This document shows, piece by piece, positions 33,375-40,696 of a stretch of DNA of 53,849 nucleotides. The stretch spans positions 1 to 53,849 of the forward strand of contig CAZCFE010000008.1 of NCBI GenBank assembly GCA_964497925.1, in the 5' to 3' direction. Below the pieces are notes generated by a model. The model was not told where the DNA came from. It did no database searches and worked only from the letters and a program-made list of their open reading frames with translations. This DNA comes from CAIYWZ01 sp964497925 (GTDB lineage: Bacteria > Pseudomonadota > Alphaproteobacteria > CAIYWZ01). The position numbers were made by a program, and so were the translations under genes. The number at the start of each line of letters is the position of its first letter. Position 1 is the first letter of the stretch.

Positions 33375-34226
33375 ATGAAAAAGATTTTAATGATGATGAT
33401 GGCTTTGCCTTTGGGTGCGTTTGGGACGGAAGAAGAGGGAGAGAAAAAAACCTCTACTTCTGCTACAATTTCCGATGTTGCCGATGAATTAACACCGTCA
33501 CAAAGAAATGATCTAACCACTATGCGTATTTTATGCGAGAAATCAATTGCTGTAGGCCTTGTAAAAAGAGACGAGGCCCCGACAGCTTCTGAAGAAACAA
33601 CTACAGAGAGCGCAAAAAAACCAAACAAAAAGAAATCTCCTGATGATAGGGCTCAAAAAGCTCTTGAAATATTAAAATCTCTTTTGAATGAAGATGTGAC
33701 CAAAGAGGGCGGAAGCAAAGGAAAAACAAAAGGTCAAGTAATGGAGGAGAAACTCCGTAAGCTGATTGAAGGTAAAACACCAGCAGATATCGCCACAAGT
33801 TTCATCTCAACGTTATCAGCAGGGTCTGCAGCTCCCCAAGCATCTGCATCAACTGAAGAAGGAGCGGCTGCAACAAAAACGCCCCCAGCTGAAACCGCGC
33901 TTCCAGAATTCAAAAAAAGCTATCATGGTAAGTGGAAAAATAGCTCAAAAGATAAAGGGGCAGGGCAAAATATGGATTTTGCCGGAAAAATGGCTGTATA
34001 TGCAAGCTGTATTTCTATGGCAACGGCAAAACGTGCTTGCGCAAAAACTCAAAACGAGCCTTGCGGAACTGCTATTAATAGAGCGGCAACGGCTATGGGC
34101 TTAGGAGGAGTTGCTGCAGCTATGGGAATGGCCGCTAAATCTAAGAATAAAGATAAAGTCAAATCCAAGGGTAAGAGTATGCTCTCAGGGTTGGGATTTG
34201 GTAGTAAAAAGAAGAAAAAGCAATAA
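33375..34226 (+). CDS. Exported Ala/Lys/Thr-rich hypothetical protein
   Basis: The ATG at 33375 follows AAGGTGGA closely and gives 283 residues with a short signal peptide (MKKILMMMMALPLGAFG). The mature protein has alternating low-complexity charged segments (KKPNKKKSPDD, EGGSKGKTKG) and Ala/Thr/Pro-rich stretches. A helical segment around 205-255 holds four cysteines (ASCISMATAKRACAK, NEPCGTA). The C-terminus is strongly basic (KSKNKDKVKSKGK, ending KKKKKQ). No family recognised. It precedes fliD by 15 bases in the same direction, so they may share a transcript. Confidence 0.7.
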   Translation: MKKILMMMMALPLGAFGTEEEGEKKTSTSATISDVADELTPSQRNDLTTMRILCEKSIAVGLVKRDEAPTASEETTTESAKKPNKKKSPDDRAQKALEILKSLLNEDVTKEGGSKGKTKGQVMEEKLRKLIEGKTPADIATSFISTLSAGSAAPQASASTEEGAAATKTPPAETALPEFKKSYHGKWKNSSKDKGAGQNMDFAGKMAVYASCISMATAKRACAKTQNEPCGTAINRAATAMGLGGVAAAMGMAAKSKNKDKVKSKGKSMLSGLGFGSKKKKKQ

Positions 34227-34241
34227 TAGGAATGCTAAGAT

Positions 34242-36029
34242 ATGCCAGAAATTGGGAGCAGCATGGGCAAAACGATCGTTCAGGATAACGGTCAAGTTTT
34301 AATCAACAGCAAAATTATGGGGATCGACATTGGTGAAATTGTTGATTCTCAAATCAAAGTCGGAAAGATGCCTCTTGATAAGAAAAAAGAGGACATAGAG
34401 CATCAAACAAAAGTCATGGCGGCTTTTTCTGAAATGGAAGAAAAAATATCCTCTATTCGAACAGTTGCCGCAAAGCTGAGCAATTTAAACACCAGTGGAT
34501 CTACTTCTTCATTTAAGCAAAAGCGTGCAAATGCACCATACACAGCCTCAGGCGCGCCTGCAATCAGCGTTGTTGCTTTTACCGTGACTGATAATACTCC
34601 CAATCAAAACTTTGATTTACAAGTTCAAACCAAGGCAAAAGCCGACAGATTCGCTGCATCAAGTTCTTCTGGGGGGGCTTTGGATACTGCCTTAAACTAT
34701 GACGGGACTCTTACTCTTGCAAGCACAGGGAATGACCCTCAAACTGTAACTATTACAACCAGCATGACGCTGGAGCAGATTCGTAATGAAATTAACTCCG
34801 TTTCGTCATTAACCAATGTCAGAGCATCAATTGTTCAAGCGGGAGCATCTGATTTTAGGCTTAACTTATCTCACACGCAAACTGGAAAAAAGATAGAACT
34901 TTCCGATACAGGCGGGCTTATGAGCAGTCTTAATATAGCAGAATCAAGTGCCACAGATCAAAGTTTGTGCGCTCATATTATTTTCAATGGTGTTGACACA
35001 TATCATCCCACAAATATTATCACAACATTGGTAGAAGGAGTGACAATTGAACCCATTTCCGCCGCTCCTGGTGATGTTGTTAATGTGAGCATCGAGCCAA
35101 ATCTAGATTCAACAAAAACTGATATTGTGAATTTCGTAAAAGCTTATAATGATTTTGTAGATTTTTTTGTGGACCAGCATGCCCGTGATGAAAATAACGA
35201 TAACAACTATTCAAAAGAGGCATATCTTGCCAGAAATACTTTTTTAGATACTTTAAATACCACAATAGGATCAAGTCTTTTTGGGGGAGGAACAGGAATT
35301 GCTTCTGGTCAAATTCAGATTTTAGCAGACATTGGTATTACAATTGAAGGATCGGATAGTGAAACTTTAAGCTCATCTTTAAGCGATGGACAAAATATTT
35401 TAAATAAATTGATTATTGACGATGGAATTTTGGACAGCAAGCTTTTAGGGTCTCTTGATCAAGTAAGGCGTTTATTTGCTTTTGAACCCCAGCTTTCAAA
35501 TGTAAATTTTATTGTATCGGATCACCCAAATGCTATTTCAAGCGATATTGCAGGGCAGTCTATTTCTGTCACAGTTTCGCGAACAGGAGCTGATTACAGC
35601 GTTACATTTACAAAAGGCGCTATTAGCCATACTGGAACAGTGGAAGATACAGGAAGTGGTTTGCGTCTTATTGCGCCAGATGACACCATTTTTGAAGGCA
35701 TTAAAATGGCCTATGTAAATGCCACGATTGCAGATGGCGATTCTGCCACAACAACTGTTGTTTTATCACAAGGGATTGCTGATAAACTTAACAACTATCT
35801 CTCATCTGTTCTTGATATTGAAGGATCTCTTTCGGTTGAAAAAGAAAATTTAAAAGATAAAAGCAATGCGCTTAAAAATGAGCTTACAAGATTGAGTGAT
35901 AAATTTGAACGTGATAAACAATACATTATTACAAAATTTTCAAGACTTCAAGAGACATTAAGGCAAATGGAGGCATTGATGAATAATATGACCTCGTATA
36001 TGGGAGCTCTTGCTTCTAAGCAACGTTAA
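34242..36029 (+). CDS. fliD: Flagellar hook-associated protein 2 (filament cap)
   Basis: FliD forms the cap at the filament tip that guides flagellin assembly. The 595-residue protein has the FliD_N region with IMGIDIGEIVDSQIKVGKMP and the following coiled coil, a central variable domain (about 110-270), and FliD_C with DIVNFVKAYNDFVDFF, a GTGIASGQIQILADIGI segment equivalent to the usual L.DIGI, and a C-terminal coiled coil (SRLQETLRQMEALMNNM) closing with a typical ...L.... tail. Flagellin, fliS and fliT are not adjacent. It is embedded among exported unknown proteins and followed 12 bases later by an ankyrin-like exported protein gene. Confidence 0.9.
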   Translation: MPEIGSSMGKTIVQDNGQVLINSKIMGIDIGEIVDSQIKVGKMPLDKKKEDIEHQTKVMAAFSEMEEKISSIRTVAAKLSNLNTSGSTSSFKQKRANAPYTASGAPAISVVAFTVTDNTPNQNFDLQVQTKAKADRFAASSSSGGALDTALNYDGTLTLASTGNDPQTVTITTSMTLEQIRNEINSVSSLTNVRASIVQAGASDFRLNLSHTQTGKKIELSDTGGLMSSLNIAESSATDQSLCAHIIFNGVDTYHPTNIITTLVEGVTIEPISAAPGDVVNVSIEPNLDSTKTDIVNFVKAYNDFVDFFVDQHARDENNDNNYSKEAYLARNTFLDTLNTTIGSSLFGGGTGIASGQIQILADIGITIEGSDSETLSSSLSDGQNILNKLIIDDGILDSKLLGSLDQVRRLFAFEPQLSNVNFIVSDHPNAISSDIAGQSISVTVSRTGADYSVTFTKGAISHTGTVEDTGSGLRLIAPDDTIFEGIKMAYVNATIADGDSATTTVVLSQGIADKLNNYLSSVLDIEGSLSVEKENLKDKSNALKNELTRLSDKFERDKQYIITKFSRLQETLRQMEALMNNMTSYMGALASKQR

Positions 36030-36041
36030 GGGATAAATATC

Positions 36042-36677
36042 GTGTTTTATTTTCTGTTATTTATGTTTTTTTCTATACTTTCCATTAACGCATCGGAATT
36101 AAAAAAATCTGCTTTTGAAGAAGAATTGTACGAGCCTTCATCTCCATTACAACAATTTTGGCATGGATTGATGAATCAAGGTTTAGTGACATTTGATATA
36201 TCTCATATTCGTAACTTTGAAGAATTTTTTGATCTTCTTTTTGGAATGGAAGAAGAAGATGAAAATATGGGCATGGTCATTGATACAATGCTTAAACAGC
36301 TGAATATGAAGAAGCTGATCGTGCGCCGTCAAGATTCAAATGAGTTCTTAAAAGCTGCTGCAAAAAGAGGGAATTCTGGGGCCATAAGAGAGATTTTGGG
36401 ATATTGCGAGAGATTAAAACCCCATAATTGGGCCGTGCTTCGATCATTTGAAGATGCTGCTTCGTATAACCAAACGCATATTATGAATGATTTTTTGAAT
36501 TTAAGATTTGGAAAATCTTATGTTTTAATGGAAGACAATATCGGCACCGCTCTTGTTTATGCAAAAGAGAAAAGTCATGCAGAAGCGATAGAACTCCTTG
36601 AAAGTTATCCAAGGCACCCATCAATACCTTATCCATTTAAAAGTTCAGTCCTGGAAAACCAGAAGTTGCCGGGGTAG
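36042..36677 (+). CDS. Exported ankyrin-like hypothetical protein
   Basis: The start is GTG at 36042, supported by AAGGGA eight bases upstream; the product has 211 residues. It begins with a signal peptide (MFYFLLFMFFSILSINA). The later part contains helix pairs resembling degenerate ankyrin repeats: FLKAAAKRGNSGAIREILGY, FEDAASYNQTHIMNDFL, and ALVYAKEKSHAEAIELLESY. The first half is acidic (EEEDEN) and unassigned. The gene follows fliD closely and its last 41 bases overlap the convergent lipoprotein gene. Related in style to the exported protein at 27315-28238, though not clearly a paralogue. Confidence 0.7.
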   Translation: MFYFLLFMFFSILSINASELKKSAFEEELYEPSSPLQQFWHGLMNQGLVTFDISHIRNFEEFFDLLFGMEEEDENMGMVIDTMLKQLNMKKLIVRRQDSNEFLKAAAKRGNSGAIREILGYCERLKPHNWAVLRSFEDAASYNQTHIMNDFLNLRFGKSYVLMEDNIGTALVYAKEKSHAEAIELLESYPRHPSIPYPFKSSVLENQKLPG

Positions 36678-37521
36678 GGACTCCTGCTGGAACGGGAGAT
36701 TGAGATCCTGTTAAAAATCTCCCCATCATTGAAGGAGTTTGTGGCGCAGCGGCGGGATCTTCGCTGGGAAGGGCTTTTCTTTGCATTTTGATTTCCATAT
36801 AATACCAAGGGTTTGGAGCAGGTCTAAATTTAGCATAAAGGTCATCTGTTTTAATTGAGACTGTTACCGAACTAAAATATGTGTTTAGCATATTTGTATA
36901 GAAATCTTGAAAGTATTTAAGCAATGTATCAGATGTTAAGCCTTTATGAGGGTCCCAGCCAAACATTTTCTCAATTGAATATCTAGCCGTAAGAAGTGCC
37001 ATATCACGACCACCATCGGTTTTCCCATTAGCTCCTGCTGCAGAGTATACATTGCTTTTGTATGTTAATGTCCCGTTAGGGCTGAGCATGAAGTGATAAA
37101 CTTTGAGAAGATCGTATAAGTTTTGATAACATGTTTTTGATTCCGCATCACAGGCCAAAAAAGATTCAGTTGTTGGGGAACCTGTAAATGTGTCATGTAA
37201 ACATGAACCCATATGTTCGATGATAATTTCAGAAAAAGCTCCTCTGTATTGCCCTGAAATTGATGTCAATGCTTTTAAATCTCCTGGATGAGCGATGTAT
37301 GTGGGATTTAAAAAAACATCATCACTAGCCTCTGCAAAGTCCATCGTTATATCTTTGGGGGTGACTGTTGTTGCCCAAGGTGTGACAGAAGAAGCATTCA
37401 TTCCGCTGTGAATGATTAATCTTTTATTCACGCCAGGAATTGCTTGTTTAAAGGAAGGAATTCCTCCTCCAGCGCATGAAGCAAGAAAACATAACGCTAA
37501 AATACACTTAAATAACTTCAT
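36637..37521 (-). CDS. Putative lipoprotein of unknown function
   Basis: The 294-residue product has a lipoprotein signal with lipobox LASC (Cys16), followed by Ala-Gly-Gly-Gly. The mature part is hydrophilic with several Tyr-rich segments and three or four cysteines in the middle (SCLHDTF, LACDAESKTCY). The C-terminal 50 residues are Pro/Ala-rich (SEDPAAAPQTPSMMG, PVPAGVPTP), probably an exposed tail. I recognise no family. Its 3' end overlaps the end of the plus-strand ankyrin-like gene by 41 bases. It is not operonic with nth, whose start faces away. Confidence 0.72.
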   Translation of the reverse strand: MKLFKCILALCFLASCAGGGIPSFKQAIPGVNKRLIIHSGMNASSVTPWATTVTPKDITMDFAEASDDVFLNPTYIAHPGDLKALTSISGQYRGAFSEIIIEHMGSCLHDTFTGSPTTESFLACDAESKTCYQNLYDLLKVYHFMLSPNGTLTYKSNVYSAAGANGKTDGGRDMALLTARYSIEKMFGWDPHKGLTSDTLLKYFQDFYTNMLNTYFSSVTVSIKTDDLYAKFRPAPNPWYYMEIKMQRKALPSEDPAAAPQTPSMMGRFLTGSQSPVPAGVPTPATSGFPGLNF

Positions 37522-37577
37522 TTTTCACACCTTTAATTAATTTTATACAAACTATTTATGTTTGTTTGAAAGTGTTC

Positions 37578-38210
37578 TTATTTGTTTTTTGCAATAAACA
37601 AAGGGCAAATATCAGATAATACACATTCGTCACATTTTGGTTTGATTGCTTTGCAAATATATCTGCCATGCAGAACAAGCCAATGATGAGCATTTTTTCT
37701 GTACTGTTTGGGGACAATTCTTTCAAGAACGGCTTCTATTTTTAATGGATCTTTATGTGTTGTGATTCCAAGGCGAGCGACTATTCTTATCACATGAGTA
37801 TCTACAGGGAATGTTTCTTGATCGGTTAGCACTGTTAAAATAACATTGGCACTTTTTCGTCCAATTCCTGGAAACTCTTCTAATTTTTGTTTTTCAAGGG
37901 GGAGTATTCCATTGTATTTTTCAATCAACATTTTTGAAAATTTTATAATATTGGCTGATTTTGCATTGAAAAGACCAATGGTTTTGACATAAAATTTCAG
38001 CCCTTCTTCCCCAAGTTCTAGCATTTCTTGAGGCGTGGTGACTTTTTCAAACAAAGCTTTTGTGGCTTTATTAACACCTTTATCTGTTGATTGGGCTGAT
38101 AAAATGACTGCAACTGCAAGTGTAAAACCATTCACATAATCCAATTCAATTTTTGGATCAGGATTTGCAAGAGAGAGTCTTTTTAAAATTTCTTCCATTT
38201 TTTTTACCAT
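37578..38210 (-). CDS. nth: Endonuclease III
   Basis: Nth is a bifunctional DNA glycosylase/AP lyase that removes oxidised pyrimidines. The 210-residue protein has the helix-hairpin-helix LEEFPGIGRKSANVIL with the catalytic lysine, the catalytic aspartate in PVDTHVIRI, and the C-terminal iron-sulphur cluster loop with four cysteines (CKAIKPKCDECVLSDIC). Length is standard. Its start overlaps the end of yraN by seven bases, at the tail of a compact minus-strand operon. Confidence 0.96.
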   Translation of the reverse strand: MVKKMEEILKRLSLANPDPKIELDYVNGFTLAVAVILSAQSTDKGVNKATKALFEKVTTPQEMLELGEEGLKFYVKTIGLFNAKSANIIKFSKMLIEKYNGILPLEKQKLEEFPGIGRKSANVILTVLTDQETFPVDTHVIRIVARLGITTHKDPLKIEAVLERIVPKQYRKNAHHWLVLHGRYICKAIKPKCDECVLSDICPLFIAKNK

Positions 38211-38563
38211 AAATTAATTAAATGAACAGGCCATTTTAAGGGCGAAATAATGACTGCATCAAATCTTGATCCGAAATCTTTATATTTTTTGTTTTTTTTT
38301 ATAAAAATATCGGAGGCAAACTCTATCCGGCGTTTTTGTTCATATGAAATTGAATCGTATCCTTTTTCAAAATTTGGTCTTGTTTTCACCTCAACAAATA
38401 TCAATGTTTTTTTATTTCTTACGATTAAATCAATCTCTCCATATTTTGTTTTATATCTCCATTTCAAAGGGATGTACCCTTTGAATATTAAAAATGTAAG
38501 GGCTTTGATTTCCCCAAGAAATCCTTGCCTGAAAGATCTCTTTCCAAGATCTTGTTTATTCAC
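38204..38563 (-). CDS. yraN: UPF0102 family protein YraN (endonuclease-like fold)
   Basis: YraN-type proteins have a restriction-endonuclease-like fold; their role is not firmly established. I take the GTG at 38563 (119 residues), because the conserved region (GKRSFRQGFLGE) starts a few residues later and GGAAAA lies upstream; an ATG at 38602 would overlap the upstream gene by 47 bases without a ribosome site. The nuclease-like core is YGEIDLIV followed by LIFVEVKTRP (the D...ExK pattern), then the conserved IEFASDIFI-like helix. It sits between the adenosyltransferase gene and nth. Confidence 0.85.
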   Translation of the reverse strand: MNKQDLGKRSFRQGFLGEIKALTFLIFKGYIPLKWRYKTKYGEIDLIVRNKKTLIFVEVKTRPNFEKGYDSISYEQKRRIEFASDIFIKKNKKYKDFGSRFDAVIISPLKWPVHLINLW

Positions 38564-39116
38564 TATATTTTCCAGGTTCCCACAAAACATCTCCGCATAC
38601 ATGGGAGTTGTGATAGCGTGCCATTACGAATAGGTGATCGGATAAACGATTCACATATTTGAGCAAATCTTCATTAACCCATTCATGAGCAGATAATGCA
38701 ACAAGAACTCTTTCAGAGCGTCTTACAATGGTTCTGGCTTGATGCAAAAAAGCAGAAGGAGGCGTTCCTCCTGGAAGTACAAAAGAGGTCAAAGGAGATA
38801 ATGTTTTGTTCATTTCATCCATTTCTTCTTCTAGTCTTTTAATATGTTTTTGTGTGATTCTTAAAGAGATTTTATTTGGATTTGATGGTGTACATAAATC
38901 AGCCCCCACATCAAATAAATCATTTTGAATGCAAGAAAGCATATGGTCTTCAGGCCCCATTGCATAGAGTCTGCATACACCTAAAGCTGCATTTGCCTCA
39001 TCAATTGTTCCAATGGCTTCTATGCGCAAAGAGTCCTTTGAGACACGGCTTCCATCGCCAAGACCTGTTGTTCCATTATCTCCTGTGCGTGTATAAATAC
39101 GCGAAAGTTTAACCAT
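38556..39116 (-). CDS. Cob(I)alamin adenosyltransferase (PduO/MMAB type)
   Basis: This enzyme transfers the adenosyl group of ATP to cob(I)alamin, making coenzyme B12. The 186-residue protein has the N-terminal ATP-binding signature YTRTGDNGTTGLGDGSRVSK (about 7-26), IEAIGTIDEANAALG, and the C-terminal RTIVRRSERVLVAL and YVNRLSDHLFVMAR helices. Length is typical for the PduO group. No B12-dependent enzyme or B12 transport gene is in the window. Its start overlaps the HIG1 gene end by eight bases, so the two are translationally linked, a pairing common in Alphaproteobacteria. Confidence 0.94.
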   Translation of the reverse strand: MVKLSRIYTRTGDNGTTGLGDGSRVSKDSLRIEAIGTIDEANAALGVCRLYAMGPEDHMLSCIQNDLFDVGADLCTPSNPNKISLRITQKHIKRLEEEMDEMNKTLSPLTSFVLPGGTPPSAFLHQARTIVRRSERVLVALSAHEWVNEDLLKYVNRLSDHLFVMARYHNSHVCGDVLWEPGKYSE

Positions 39117-39321
39117 GAATTCCTCCTTTATTTATATACATTAAAACACCAAAAAGAATTAAAGCCAGGCCTTGAAAAAGAATTCGAACTTTCATTGCTT
39201 TGCCAGAATTAAGATTGGTTTTAACGCTTCCTTTGATTGATTGAACTAGTCCAAAAATTACTGCGCCTAAAGCCAGACCCATAAAAACAAGCATGGCATA
39301 AAAAAGATAAGATGTCGTCAT
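39109..39321 (-). CDS. HIG1-domain twin-transmembrane protein
   Basis: This 70-residue membrane protein has two predicted transmembrane helices (about 5-28 and 47-64) separated by a polar loop with KAMKVRILFQGLALI, which matches the HIG_1_N (hypoxia-induced) family motif around a conserved R-x-x-x-Q-G. Mitochondrial relatives associate with respiratory complexes; the bacterial function is undefined. It is overlapped at its start by the M23 peptidase gene (ATGA) and at its end by the adenosyltransferase gene. Confidence 0.8.
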   Translation of the reverse strand: MTTSYLFYAMLVFMGLALGAVIFGLVQSIKGSVKTNLNSGKAMKVRILFQGLALILFGVLMYINKGGIHG

Positions 39322-40619
39322 TTCATTAACTCCTCAAGTTTCTTTTTATATTCAAGGAATGCTTTGTATTCTTTCCCTGTAAGTTTCCCGCCACCATGCA
39401 TTTGTTTGATACGTGTGGGATTGATTTGAACGCCATTTTGATGCAATTCAAAATGTAAATGAGGGCCTGTTGTAAGCCCGCTTTGTCCAACGTATCCAAT
39501 AATTTCTGATTGATCAACTGTTTTTCCACGTTTAAGTGGTTTTGCAAAGCGTGACATATGCGCATATAAAGTTGAGTATTCAGAGTTATGCTTAATTTTT
39601 ACATAATATCCATAAGTTGGATGATATTCCATTCTCTCAACCACACCTTTACCTGCTGATACAATTGGAGTCCCAGGAGCCGCTGTGAAGTCAACACCTT
39701 TGTGCATGCGTGTGAAGCCAAGAACTGGGTGTTTACGCATGCCAAATCCATCGTTCATTTTGGCGCCGTTAATAGGAGTTGCAAGCATGGCTTTTTTGAT
39801 GCCTTCGCCGTTTGGTTTATAGTAATCAAAGTTTTTTCCGTTTGCCGAAAATCTAAAAATAGATACATGCGCATCTTTTAATTCCAATGTTGCGTGAAGA
39901 ACATCGCCGCCTCCTTCAAGGTTGGCTTCTTCGTCTTTGAGGGTTTCAAATAAAACTGTAAATTTATCTCCTGGATGTAAATCAAGGGAAAAGTTAACAT
40001 CAAAGCTGAATGACTTGATCAGTTCATGTAAAATTTTGGCTGGAATTCCAGCTTTTAATCCATCTGATAAAAAGCTTGTCTGAATAACGCTTGTGACTTT
40101 TTTAGTTTGCTTTGTGAGTGGTTTTTGTGATTTTTCAAGCTTAAAAATACCATTTTCTTGCGCTTTCATGAAAATTCGATTTCCAAGTGATGGTGCAAAA
40201 CTAAGCTCAACAAGACGTACATCTTCGCCTGTTTTTAAGACATCAAAACGCAGTGTAATTTCTTGCCCTTCTTTGAAATCCTTAGGGTTAAAGCTTTTTC
40301 TCAAAACACGCAAAGCGTCCTGTACAACAATTTTATCAACGTCAGCATCAAGCAACACATTTTCAAATGTTTTACCTTTGAGGATTTCAATAATTTGTAA
40401 ACGTGGACGTTTTAAATTCGACATTGATGATGGCACGGTCGAGACTTGTGATAAAGGCTCGCTGGGGGCCGCAATTTCAACTTGAAGAGATGTGGGGGGT
40501 GTTAAATCTTTAAGTGGTATAGGTGTTGTTTTGTATTCCCATAATGCCATTCCAAAAGACACAACCAAACACACAATCGAAAATCGTAATCGAAGTTGTT
40601 TATTATCGGTTAATATCAT
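39318..40619 (-). CDS. M23-family murein endopeptidase (MepM-like)
   Basis: This 433-residue protein cleaves peptide cross-links in peptidoglycan. It has one N-terminal membrane anchor (about 10-27), then a spacer and an OapA/Csd3-like region (IEILKGKTFENVLLDADV, HPGDKFTVLFE), and a C-terminal LytM domain. Zinc ligands and catalytic residues are in RMHKGVDFTAAPGTPI (HxxxD), TLYAHMS and GPHLHFEL. All three M23 motifs are intact, so activity is expected. It heads the overlapping run to the HIG1 protein, adenosyltransferase, yraN and nth. Confidence 0.92.
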   Translation of the reverse strand: MILTDNKQLRLRFSIVCLVVSFGMALWEYKTTPIPLKDLTPPTSLQVEIAAPSEPLSQVSTVPSSMSNLKRPRLQIIEILKGKTFENVLLDADVDKIVVQDALRVLRKSFNPKDFKEGQEITLRFDVLKTGEDVRLVELSFAPSLGNRIFMKAQENGIFKLEKSQKPLTKQTKKVTSVIQTSFLSDGLKAGIPAKILHELIKSFSFDVNFSLDLHPGDKFTVLFETLKDEEANLEGGGDVLHATLELKDAHVSIFRFSANGKNFDYYKPNGEGIKKAMLATPINGAKMNDGFGMRKHPVLGFTRMHKGVDFTAAPGTPIVSAGKGVVERMEYHPTYGYYVKIKHNSEYSTLYAHMSRFAKPLKRGKTVDQSEIIGYVGQSGLTTGPHLHFELHQNGVQINPTRIKQMHGGGKLTGKEYKAFLEYKKKLEELMK

Positions 40620-40696
40620 TCATTTTCTCCTTAACAATCAGAATAAAGATTTTCACCACGCACGTCAATTATTAAAAATAGGTTAATCAAAAGTTT

